DNA of 5,631 nucleotides from Terriglobia bacterium (lineage in GTDB: Bacteria > Acidobacteriota > Terriglobia > UBA7540): the NCBI GenBank assembly GCA_022866195.1, contig JALHUF010000481.1, forward strand, positions 1 to 5,631. Direction: 5' to 3'. Positions within the stretch are counted from its first letter, which is position 1. Each line of letters starts with the position of its first letter. Shown piece after piece: positions 1 through 5,631 of this stretch. Under the pieces are notes generated by a model that saw only the letters and a list, made by a program, of their open reading frames with translations, was not told where the DNA came from and searched no databases. Position numbers and translations under genes: made by a program.

Positions 1-1
1 C

Positions 2-190
2 CACATCGGGCGCGATACACAGTGGACAGAGGTCCGGCGGTGGCCTGCATGGCTTCAACTTCTGGTTCACGGGTCGGTCCGCTTGATCAATGGTGTCATC
101 TCGTTTCTATTTCGACTTTCACCGTTACGGCCGCACTCGCGGTCGCTATCCCCGGCTTTCTATGCTGTGGGGACGAAGCCCGGCGTGTGA
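2..190 (+). CDS. C-terminal end of an unidentified upstream gene (partial)
   Basis: An open frame enters from the left edge and ends at TGA 188-190, giving about 62 residues. It contains a hydrophobic stretch (LINGVISFLFRL) and ends LSPAFYAVGTKPGV. The stop lies six bases before the ATG of the glycosyltransferase and in the same frame, the spacing expected of two genes in one operon. The ending with a strand-like hydrophobic run followed by a Lys-Pro tail resembles the C-terminus of many class I SAM-dependent methyltransferases (the pattern is roughly aFyaVgrKPg), which are common in glycan clusters. That family guess is weak, because only the tail is visible. The frame is short enough to be open by chance in GC-rich DNA. 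The support is therefore its placement and protein-like composition, not length. Confidence 0.45.
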   Translation, partial: HIGRDTQWTEVRRWPAWLQLLVHGSVRLINGVISFLFRLSPLRPHSRSLSPAFYAVGTKPGV

Positions 191-196
191 TCTCCT

Positions 197-1177
197 ATGG
201 CACGATGTCAGCTCCTCGTGGTCACCAATCTTTGGCCCACCGAAGCCGACCCTGGCTACGGCAGCTTTGTCGAGGCCCAGATGGAATCGCTCCGGCCATT
301 GGGCGTCGCATTCGACGTCTTATTCATCAATGGGCGCACATCCCGCTGGAATTACGTGCGTGCCGTGCGCGAGTTGCGCCGGATCCTGAAAGTCAAACCT
401 TACGACCTCATCCACGCACACTTCGGATTGTCGGGCTGGGTGGCGCGTTGCCAGGGGAAGGTGCCGGTCGTCGTCTCGTTCATGGGCGACGACGTTCTGG
501 GCCGCTTCAAGCGGAGCGGCCGCATCACACTTTACGGCCGGCTCCTCCAGGCATCGAGTTATGTTTTGGCGCGCCTGGTTGCGGCCGTCATCGTCAAGAG
601 CCGCGAGATGAAGTCCAAGCTAAGATTCGATTCAGCCCACGTCATTCCCAACGGAGTCGATCTTAATCTCTTTCGCCCCGGCGACCCCGCCGAGGCACGA
701 CGCACGTTGGGACTGGACGCGAAGAAAAAATTCGTCCTGTTCCCCTCCAACCCGGCCGAAGAACGGAAGCGCTACGACTTGATCGAGGCCGCGGTAGCCC
801 GAGCGCGCCAAGCCGTTCCCGAGCTTGAAATTCTTCACGCCCGTGGCGTTCCCGGCGCGCGCATGCCGCTCTACATGAACGCCGCTGACGTGCTGGTGCT
901 GGCATCGCTGGCTGAAGGCTCGCCCAACGCCGTGAAGGAAGCCATGGCCACCAACCTGCCGGTGATCAGTGTCGATGTCGGCGACGCGGCTGACTTAATC
1001 GGGCCCACCGAAGGATGCTATTTGGTCCCGCGAGAGGCGGAGGCCATCGCTGCCAAGATTGTTGAGGTCTGTCGCCGCAGCACGCGCACCCGCGGGCGCG
1101 AGTGGATTTCCCGGCTGGCAACGGAAAACGTCGCCAAGCAGGTGGTGGAGGTTTACGCGGCCGTGACGCGACCCTAG
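197..1177 (+). CDS. GT4-family glycosyltransferase (GT-B fold)
   Basis: This 326-residue protein is a retaining glycosyltransferase of the CAZy GT4 type, expected in the cytoplasm, transferring a sugar from a nucleotide donor to a growing lipid-linked glycan. The N-terminal half has the GT4 acceptor-domain signature: LLVVTNLWPT (residues 6-15), the G-YGSFV loop (about 20-25), HAHFG (74-78) and VVVSFMGDD (91-99). The linker to the donor domain carries VIPNGVDLNLF (149-159). The donor domain has LFPSNPAEERKR (181-192) and the EX7E motif, E240-GSPNAVK-E248, which binds the nucleotide sugar, followed by LPVISVDVGDAADLI. The length is slightly short for GT4 (often 350-400) but both domains are complete. 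An in-frame TGA at 188-190 rules out any start further upstream. No strong Shine-Dalgarno sequence precedes ATG 197, which fits translation coupled to the upstream gene. The donor and acceptor sugars cannot be read from the sequence. Confidence 0.93.
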   Translation: MARCQLLVVTNLWPTEADPGYGSFVEAQMESLRPLGVAFDVLFINGRTSRWNYVRAVRELRRILKVKPYDLIHAHFGLSGWVARCQGKVPVVVSFMGDDVLGRFKRSGRITLYGRLLQASSYVLARLVAAVIVKSREMKSKLRFDSAHVIPNGVDLNLFRPGDPAEARRTLGLDAKKKFVLFPSNPAEERKRYDLIEAAVARARQAVPELEILHARGVPGARMPLYMNAADVLVLASLAEGSPNAVKEAMATNLPVISVDVGDAADLIGPTEGCYLVPREAEAIAAKIVEVCRRSTRTRGREWISRLATENVAKQVVEVYAAVTRP

Positions 1178-1241
1178 GGGCGCAGCGCCGCGGCACCCAT
1201 CCGGCAGGAAATAAGCCCCACAGAATTCCTTCCTCGTGGCC

Positions 1242-1270
1242 TAGTCAAACCTCCTCAAAGAGGCTAGAAT
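1242..1270 (+). promoter_or_regulatory. candidate sigma70-type promoter for the octaheme cytochrome gene
   Basis: TAGTCA (1242-1247, four of six matches to TTGACA) and TAGAAT (1265-1270, five of six matches to TATAAT) are separated by exactly 17 bases. Transcription would start near 1277 and give a leader of about 60 bases. The spacer contains a small inverted repeat, CCTC-AAA-GAGG (1253-1263), directly against the -10 element, which could be an operator or chance. The rest of the 159-base intergenic stretch 1178-1336 shows no gene, and I see no convincing terminator for the glycosyltransferase in it. Confidence 0.4.
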
Positions 1271-1324
1271 CAGCGCGTTCTGTAAGCCTTGAAGTAGTTA
1301 CGCTAGCCTGGAAACTCAGCTCCT

Positions 1325-1330
1325 GGAGGG
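1325..1330 (+). promoter_or_regulatory. ribosome binding site of the octaheme cytochrome gene
   Basis: GGAGGG ends six bases before ATG 1337, an ideal Shine-Dalgarno placement. It settles the start and is the only strong ribosome binding site I see in the window. Confidence 0.75.
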
Positions 1331-1336
1331 ACAACT

Positions 1337-2722
1337 ATGCGAGCCGCAGGGATGTTCAAGTTCTCATCCCTTCTGTTCTTTGCGCTCACTCTTCTTTGCG
1401 TCGGAGCCCCCCGAGCCGCAGGTGGGTCGATGCCTCCGCGGGTGGGCCGGAGCCCTGTCGCCCCAAATCAGATCGCCTGGAACAAGGTTCCGGAAGCCAG
1501 CCAAGCCTGCCTGAAGTGCCACGTCGCCAAGGCCATCACGGGCAGCGCCCTTCGCGACTGGCAACTCAGCAAGCACTACACCAACGGTGCCGGCTGTGCC
1601 GATTGTCACCTGCCCGCGCCGGACGCTGCTGCCGCCATTACCGGCGCCTCCTCGGCGTGCGAAGACAAGCGGGTGCGGCGCGGGGTCTCGCCGAAAAATT
1701 GCGTGCCTTGCCATGCCGAGCAGTTCCAGCAGTTCTCCGGCGGAAAGCACGCTGCGGCCTGGGTAGCGATGACCGCCATGCCCACCACCGCCGAGCAGCC
1801 GCGCGCCCTCATCGAGGGCGAAAAGGGTTGCGGCGGGTGCCATCGTATCGGGCGGGACGAGGGCAAGTGCGATTCCTGCCACACCCGGCACCTCTTCGCC
1901 ACCGCCGAAGCGCGGCGGCCGGAAGCCTGCATGACCTGCCATATGGGTTTCGACCACCCGCAGTGGGAAATGTATTCCACCTCCAAGCACGGTTCGATTT
2001 ACGCCACGCAGGGCGCACGCTGGGATTGGAACATCAAGCTGGCCGACTGGTTCAACCAGCCCGATAAAGCTTCCCTCCAGCGTCCCCGGGCACCCGTGTG
2101 CGCGACCTGCCATATGCCCAAGGGAGACCACACCGTGCGGACGGCCTGGGGCTTCCTGGCGTTGCGCCTGCCGGAAAAAGACGCGGAGTGGATGCAGTAC
2201 CGGCAGAAAATCCTCATCGGCCTGGGCGTGCTCACGCCGGAGGGACAACCGACGGCCCGCCTGGACGTGGTTAAAGTGGGCAAAGTCGCACGCCTCACGG
2301 CGGAAGAATGGCAGACGGAGCGCGACCGCATGGTGGCCGTCTGCGCCAACTGCCACGCACGCGCTTTCGCGCAACAGAACCTGGAAGCGGCGGATTCCAT
2401 CATCAAGGAATCCGACAAGCTGATGGCGGAGGCCCTCGACATCGTGGAAGGACTTTACCGCGATGGCATCCTGGAGAGGCCCCAGGACCGCCCGCCGCAT
2501 CCGGACCTGCTGCGCTTCTATGAGGTGAAGTACCCCATCGAGCAGACGCTTTACACGATGTTTCTTGAACACCGCATGCGCAGCTTCCAGGGCGCGTTTC
2601 ACATGAACCCTGACTACCAGCACTGGTACGGCTGGGCGGAGATGAAGCGCGACCTTTACGAAATTCGCCAGGCGGCCAGCGAGCTCCGTGCCGCGCGGAC
2701 GAAATCTTCCGGTGGCCGGTAG
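1337..2722 (+). CDS. secreted octaheme cytochrome c of the hydroxylamine oxidoreductase (HAO) family
   Basis: This 461-residue protein begins with a Sec signal peptide (hydrophobic core about residues 9-22, ending near APRAAGG), so it acts in the periplasm. It has eight CXXCH haem c sites at C58, C87, C122, C165, C178, C198, C255 and C336, the number and order of the HAO family. By that order the fourth (CGGCH, 165-169) would be the catalytic haem. Haem sites 4 to 7 match Nitrosomonas HAO closely as I recall its sequence: CDSCHTRH, an R-PEAC block before haem 6, then DH--WE-Y--SKHG (D206-H207 being the active-site Asp-His pair) and W-WN/E--L-D-F before haem 7. The C-terminal block HMNPDYQHWYGW aligns with the region holding the haem P460 cross-linking tyrosine (Tyr467 in Nitrosomonas). 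With one gap, that position falls on H429 or W430, with Y427 and Y431 beside it. The cross-link is therefore probably absent, as in HAO relatives thought to reduce nitrite, NO or hydroxylamine. It is shorter than Nitrosomonas HAO and has no C-terminal membrane anchor. Substrate and direction are inferred, not shown. Confidence 0.92.
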   Translation: MRAAGMFKFSSLLFFALTLLCVGAPRAAGGSMPPRVGRSPVAPNQIAWNKVPEASQACLKCHVAKAITGSALRDWQLSKHYTNGAGCADCHLPAPDAAAAITGASSACEDKRVRRGVSPKNCVPCHAEQFQQFSGGKHAAAWVAMTAMPTTAEQPRALIEGEKGCGGCHRIGRDEGKCDSCHTRHLFATAEARRPEACMTCHMGFDHPQWEMYSTSKHGSIYATQGARWDWNIKLADWFNQPDKASLQRPRAPVCATCHMPKGDHTVRTAWGFLALRLPEKDAEWMQYRQKILIGLGVLTPEGQPTARLDVVKVGKVARLTAEEWQTERDRMVAVCANCHARAFAQQNLEAADSIIKESDKLMAEALDIVEGLYRDGILERPQDRPPHPDLLRFYEVKYPIEQTLYTMFLEHRMRSFQGAFHMNPDYQHWYGWAEMKRDLYEIRQAASELRAARTKSSGGR

Positions 2723-2807
2723 ATGGTGGGGGTGGCCACGTGAGCCGCCCCTGCACCTCAACTCCCGCCCCAGACACGGCGGCTTGCGAGTAGACTCACC
2801 AAGCCCG

Positions 2808-3941
2808 ATGCCCACACGCGAGGACCTCTTCAGCGCTGCCGAACGGTTGCATGCGCATCTCCTGCGTCGTCATTGCGACCGCGGTCTGGTACGCGGGCCC
2901 GACGCGGGCGTCCGCCTCAACCTGCGGGCCTGGCGCTTCCTGAAAAGCACGCTGGCCTTTCTCCCCTGGCGCGACGACTACGTTTTCATGCAGACACAGG
3001 GCTATTGGATTCTCGCCAACTGGATGCTCCACGACGCGACGGGCGAGCCGCGCTATCGGGACCTGGCGCTGGAAAGCACCGAGGCGACTCTGCGACTCCA
3101 GCAGCCGGATGGTTTCTGGCTCTATCCCCTCCCCGAACGCCGGCATTTGATTGCCACTGTGGAGGGTGACTGGGGAGCAGTCGGGCTGTTGGCCAGTCAT
3201 GCCCGCGCGCCGCGCGCGGAATTCCTGGCAGGGGCCATCCGCTGGTATGACTTCCTGGTGAACCGCATCGGCTTTCTCGAACACCGGCGCGGCAAGGCCA
3301 TTAACTACTTTGACCGGCCGCGGGGTAAGGTACCGAACAATTCCGTCGAGGCGGCGTGGCTCTTTCTGCGACTCTGGAAAGCCACGGGCGAGGAACGTTT
3401 TCTCGAGCATGTAGAGGGCCTGCTGGAGTTTGTCGCCACCGTCCAACTCCCCTCGGGCGAACTCCCCTACGTGGTCGCGAGCCGGCACGAGCAAGGCCGG
3501 GAACATTACCTCTGCTTTCAATACAACGCGTTCCAGTTCTTGAAACTGGCCTGGTCCGCCCGTCTCAAACCCGCCACGCAGGCCGATGCCATTCTGGCCC
3601 GGCTCCCCCGGTTTCTGGCCCAAGGAGTCACCGCCAGCGGGGCGAGTGCGGCGGATTGTTCGCACGGCGAACCTGAAGTGGATTACTACACGGCGGTATT
3701 GGCGGCCGCCTTACGCGAGACTGCCGAACTGGGTCTGGTGCCCACGCACGACTTGAGCGCGCGCTGCTACGCGCGCGCCCTGGAGCGCCAAAGGCCTGAC
3801 GGCACTTTCATCTACTCAACCGGTGACCACGGATTCTTGCGGGACACCCGCTCTTATCCCCGCGCCCAAGCAATGACGTTGTTCCATTTGCTGTGCGGGT
3901 GCGGGCTGGGAGAAGGTTTCCCGGGTCGAGTCAAAAGTTGA
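2808..3941 (+). CDS. VpsJ-like polysaccharide biosynthesis protein with an alpha/alpha-toroid fold
   Basis: From ATG 2808 the product has 377 residues. No signal peptide or membrane segment is seen, so it is probably cytoplasmic. Three spaced copies of a Q-x-P-x-G-x-x-x-Y type motif occur, QQPDGFWLYP (98-107), QLPSGELPYV (213-222) and QRPDGTFIYS (328-337), as expected of the helical-hairpin toroids of six-hairpin glycosidases, epimerases and lyases. VEGDWGAVGLL (118-128), INYF, VPNNS, CFQYNAFQFLKL (236-247) and the C-terminal DHGFLRDTRSYPRAQAM block match my recollection of the VpsJ family of Vibrio exopolysaccharide clusters, whose reaction is unknown. The frame is open back to 2688, overlapping the cytochrome gene, but the extra 40 residues are basic and low-complexity and look non-coding, so I chose 2808. 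Neither that ATG nor a TTG at 2784 has a clear ribosome binding site. The last codons and the TGA lie inside a repeat array. Neighbouring GT4 and AsnB genes support a glycan role. Confidence 0.82.
   Translation: MPTREDLFSAAERLHAHLLRRHCDRGLVRGPDAGVRLNLRAWRFLKSTLAFLPWRDDYVFMQTQGYWILANWMLHDATGEPRYRDLALESTEATLRLQQPDGFWLYPLPERRHLIATVEGDWGAVGLLASHARAPRAEFLAGAIRWYDFLVNRIGFLEHRRGKAINYFDRPRGKVPNNSVEAAWLFLRLWKATGEERFLEHVEGLLEFVATVQLPSGELPYVVASRHEQGREHYLCFQYNAFQFLKLAWSARLKPATQADAILARLPRFLAQGVTASGASAADCSHGEPEVDYYTAVLAAALRETAELGLVPTHDLSARCYARALERQRPDGTFIYSTGDHGFLRDTRSYPRAQAMTLFHLLCGCGLGEGFPGRVKS
3757..3778 (+). repeat. GC-only inverted repeat inside the toroid gene
   Basis: GCGCGCGC (3757-3764) and GCGCGCGC (3771-3778) flank a six-base loop TGCTAC. 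The eight-pair stem would be very stable in mRNA or single-stranded DNA. It encodes part of SARCYARA, so it may simply reflect Ala/Arg codons in GC-rich DNA. Confidence 0.5.
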
Positions 3942-3959
3942 AAGTCCAAAGTTAAGAGT
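3929..3959 (-). repeat. heptamer array, minus-strand orientation (left arm)
   Basis: Read on the minus strand from 3959 down, this is four tandem heptamers, ACTCTTA, ACTTTGG, ACTTTCA and ACTTTTG, followed by a partial ACT. It is AT-rich against a GC-rich background. It covers the stop codon of the toroid gene (TGA 3939-3941), so the final residues VKS are encoded by the repeat. Confidence 0.85.
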
Positions 3960-3984
3960 GGGGCCTTACTTTCAACTTTTGACT
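3929..3984. repeat. 17-bp perfect inverted repeat (stem-loop)
   Basis: AGTCAAAAGTTGAAAGT (3929-3945) is the exact reverse complement of 3968-3984, with a 22-base loop. In RNA it would form a 17-pair hairpin spanning the toroid gene's stop codon and ending 22 bases before the AsnB start. No clean U-tract follows, so it is not a textbook intrinsic terminator. It could still be an attenuator, an mRNA stabiliser, a protein-binding site or a neutral repeat. Confidence 0.85.
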
Positions 3985-4002
3985 TTCGACTTTTGACTTT
4001 CC
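3968..4002 (+). repeat. heptamer array, plus-strand orientation (right arm)
   Basis: Five tandem heptamers read ACTTTCA, ACTTTTG, ACTTTCG, ACTTTTG and ACTTTCC. The unit is ACTTTYN and the array has exact seven-base periodicity. It faces the left array across an eight-base centre, GGGGCCTT (3960-3967), and ends four bases before the AsnB start codon. Confidence 0.88.
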
Positions 4003-4006
4003 TCCC

Positions 4007-5631
4007 ATGTGCGGCATCTGCGGCATCTACAATTTCGGAACGTATGCGCCGGCTGACCGGGCGGCACTGAAGCGTTCCGCGGACGCCATGGTGCATCGCG
4101 GCCCGGACGACGAGGGCTTCTACCTCAACGCCGAGCTGGGGCTGGGCAATCGCCGGCTGAGCATCATCGACCTGCCGGGCGGTCACCAGCCGCTCGCGAA
4201 CGAGGATGAGACCGTCTGGATCACCTTCAATGGCGAGATCTACAACTACCAGGAACTCCGGCCCGAACTCGAGAGCCGCGGCCACCGGTTTCGCACCGCC
4301 AGCGACACGGAAACTATCGTCCACCTCTACGAAGACTACGGCCTCGGCTGCCTGGAGCCCTTGCGGGGCATGTTTGCCTTTGCGCTGTGGGATGCCCGCC
4401 AGCGGCGCCTGTTCGTGGCCCGCGACCGCCTGGGCATCAAGCCGCTTTTCTACTGCGCAGAACCGGGGCGGCTACTCTTCGCCTCGGAGCTGCGGGCCCT
4501 GCGCGAACTGGTCGGGCGTCCGCTCGAAATCGAGCCCCAGGCGGTCTACGACTTCTTTGGCTTCCGTTATATCCCCGCGCCGCACACTTTCTATCGTGGC
4601 GTCAAGAAGCTTCTCCCCGGCCACTACCTGCTGGCGGACGCCCGCGGCGCACGCATCGAACCCTACTGGGACGTTCCTCCGGAAGAAGAAACCTCACGCA
4701 CGGTAGCGGACTTCGCCGACGAGGTGATCGAGCAGCTGCGCGAATCTATTCGCTTGCGGCTGATTGCCGACGTGCCCCTGGGTGTGTTTTTGAGCGGCGG
4801 GACGGACTCGAGCGCCGTCGTGGCCTTCATGGCCGCTCTGGGAGCGCACCCGCTGCGCACCTTTTCGGTGGGTTTCGAAGAGCCGGGATACAGTGAGCTG
4901 CCCTTCGCCCGGCGTGTGGCGCAACGTTATCACACCCAGCACCACGAGCTTGTGGTGCGCCCCCAAGACCTCTCTGAGGAGTTGGGGCGGCTGGTGGCTT
5001 TCCGCGATGAACCCGTGGCCGAGCCCACCGACGTGGCTCTTTATCGCATGGCGCGCCTGGCCTCCGAGCAGGTGAAGGTGGTCCTAGCCGGGGAAGGCGG
5101 CGACGAACTCTTCGCGGGCTATCCCAAATATGCCGCCGACCGTCTGGCCGGGCTGGTTTCGGCGTTGCCCCAGGAGGTCACTCGCGCCATTGCGCGGTGG
5201 CTCCCCTATCGCCAAAGACGTGCGCAACTGGCCCTCGAGGCGCTGTCCATCCGCAACGAGGCCGAGCGCTCGGCAACGTGGTTTGCTTCCTTTTCGCGCG
5301 AGGAACGCGAAGCCCTCTTTGCCCCCGAATTCCTCGCGCAGGTGGATGTTGCACACCCCGCGCGCATCTTCGAGCAGTACCTGGAGAAAGTCCGTGACCG
5401 CTCGCCGCTGAAACGGATGCTCTATGCGGATCTGAAGATCTGGCTGCCCGACAATCTCCTCCTGCGTGGCGACCAGATGACGATGGCGGCCAGCATCGAG
5501 GAGCGGCTTCCTTTCCTCGATCACAAACTCGTCGAGCTGGCGGCGCGCCTCCCCAGCCGGATGCTCGCCCACGGCTTCCGCACCAAGGTTCTGCTCAAGC
5601 AGGCGCTCCGGCCGTATCTCCCGGCGGAAAC
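4007..5631 (+). CDS. asnB: glutamine-hydrolysing asparagine synthetase-like amidotransferase (partial, 3' end cut)
   Basis: The first 541 residues of a class II glutamine amidotransferase fused to a synthetase domain are present. Full-length family members are usually 600-650 residues, so about the last tenth is missing. The start is fixed by MCGICG: Cys2 becomes the N-terminal nucleophile that releases ammonia from glutamine. The glutaminase domain shows HRGPDDEG, RLSIIDL, NGEIYN, SDTETIV, GMFAFALWD and RDRLGIKPLFY. The synthetase domain has the ATP-binding PP-loop LSGGTDSS (262-269), then DEP, GEGGDELFAGY (362-372) and SIEERLPFLDH. It uses ATP to amidate a carboxylate, aspartate in the classical enzyme. 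In glycan clusters such paralogues are often assigned to amidation of uronic acids or other cell-surface carboxylates, which is inference here. No Shine-Dalgarno sequence precedes the ATG, because the upstream bases are the heptamer array and a pyrimidine run. Initiation may depend on coupling or a leaderless transcript. Confidence 0.95.
   Translation, partial: MCGICGIYNFGTYAPADRAALKRSADAMVHRGPDDEGFYLNAELGLGNRRLSIIDLPGGHQPLANEDETVWITFNGEIYNYQELRPELESRGHRFRTASDTETIVHLYEDYGLGCLEPLRGMFAFALWDARQRRLFVARDRLGIKPLFYCAEPGRLLFASELRALRELVGRPLEIEPQAVYDFFGFRYIPAPHTFYRGVKKLLPGHYLLADARGARIEPYWDVPPEEETSRTVADFADEVIEQLRESIRLRLIADVPLGVFLSGGTDSSAVVAFMAALGAHPLRTFSVGFEEPGYSELPFARRVAQRYHTQHHELVVRPQDLSEELGRLVAFRDEPVAEPTDVALYRMARLASEQVKVVLAGEGGDELFAGYPKYAADRLAGLVSALPQEVTRAIARWLPYRQRRAQLALEALSIRNEAERSATWFASFSREEREALFAPEFLAQVDVAHPARIFEQYLEKVRDRSPLKRMLYADLKIWLPDNLLLRGDQMTMAASIEERLPFLDHKLVELAARLPSRMLAHGFRTKVLLKQALRPYLPAE

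Noticed and set aside
22..666. 214-codon plus-strand frame over the glycosyltransferase start
   Set aside because: It overlaps the GT4 gene in another frame. Its translation is rich in Arg, Pro and Gly and has no domain features.
1179..1189. Terminator after the glycosyltransferase
   Set aside because: The stem GGCG-CAG-CGCC has only four pairs and no T-tract follows.
1367..1399. Lipoprotein signal at C21 of the cytochrome
   Set aside because: The residues before the cysteine (LTLLC) do not fit a lipobox, which needs a small residue at -1. An ordinary Sec signal peptide fits better.
1102..2067. 321-codon plus-strand frame bridging the glycosyltransferase end and the cytochrome
   Set aside because: It overlaps two well-supported genes in a different frame, and its Arg/Pro/Ser-rich translation shows no motifs.
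1933..2116. 13-base direct repeat GACCTGCCATATG at 1933-1945 and 2104-2116
   Set aside because: Both copies encode the same haem-binding pattern (TCHM of haem sites 6 and 7), so protein constraint explains them.
2688..2807. Upstream start for the toroid gene at 2688
   Set aside because: It would overlap the cytochrome gene by 35 bases and add 40 residues of basic, low-complexity sequence. The family-like sequence begins after the ATG at 2808.
1364..2815. 483-codon open frame on the minus strand opposite the octaheme cytochrome
   Set aside because: It lies fully antisense to a gene with eight haem motifs and family-wide matches. Its translation is basic and low-complexity with no recognisable motif, typical of the antisense of GC-rich coding DNA.
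3929..4002. CRISPR array
   Set aside because: The units are seven bases long, contiguous and partly in opposite orientation. There are no repeats of CRISPR length and no spacers.

Overview
The window is GC-rich bacterial DNA with every supported gene on the + strand. It holds the 3' end of one gene, three complete genes and one gene that runs off the right edge. The mix is polysaccharide-biosynthesis genes (a GT4 glycosyltransferase, a VpsJ-like alpha/alpha-toroid protein and an AsnB-type amidotransferase) with one octaheme cytochrome c of the hydroxylamine oxidoreductase (HAO) family between them. No rRNA, tRNA, CRISPR or transposase is visible. The lineage cannot be fixed from the sequence. 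The base composition, the HAO-like cytochrome inside a glycan locus and the intergenic ACTTTYN heptamer arrays would fit Acidobacteriota or a similar soil or sediment phylum, but that is a weak inference.

Layout: 2-190 is an open frame that is probably the C-terminus of an upstream gene. Six bases later comes the GT4 glycosyltransferase (197-1177). A 159-base intergenic stretch (1178-1336) carries a plausible sigma70-type promoter and a good ribosome binding site for the secreted octaheme cytochrome (1337-2722). After 85 bases without an obvious signal comes the VpsJ-like toroid protein (start chosen at 2808, stop 3941). Its last codons and stop lie inside an inverted pair of tandem heptamer arrays (3929-4002). 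Right after the arrays, with no visible Shine-Dalgarno sequence, starts a class II (glutamine-hydrolysing) asparagine synthetase-like amidotransferase (4007 to beyond 5631).

How they may work together: the GT4 enzyme, the toroid protein and the AsnB-type enzyme fit a capsule, exopolysaccharide or glycoconjugate locus, with sugar transfer, glycan processing and amidation of an acidic sugar or other carboxylate. The cytochrome has no obvious place in that pathway. It has its own candidate promoter and may be an independent periplasmic nitrogen-oxide or hydroxylamine enzyme. It keeps the eight haem sites and the Asp-His pair of true HAO, but appears to lack the tyrosine that cross-links haem P460. 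In the family that points towards reductive rather than oxidative chemistry. This cytochrome and the inverted heptamer array are the two observations most worth following.
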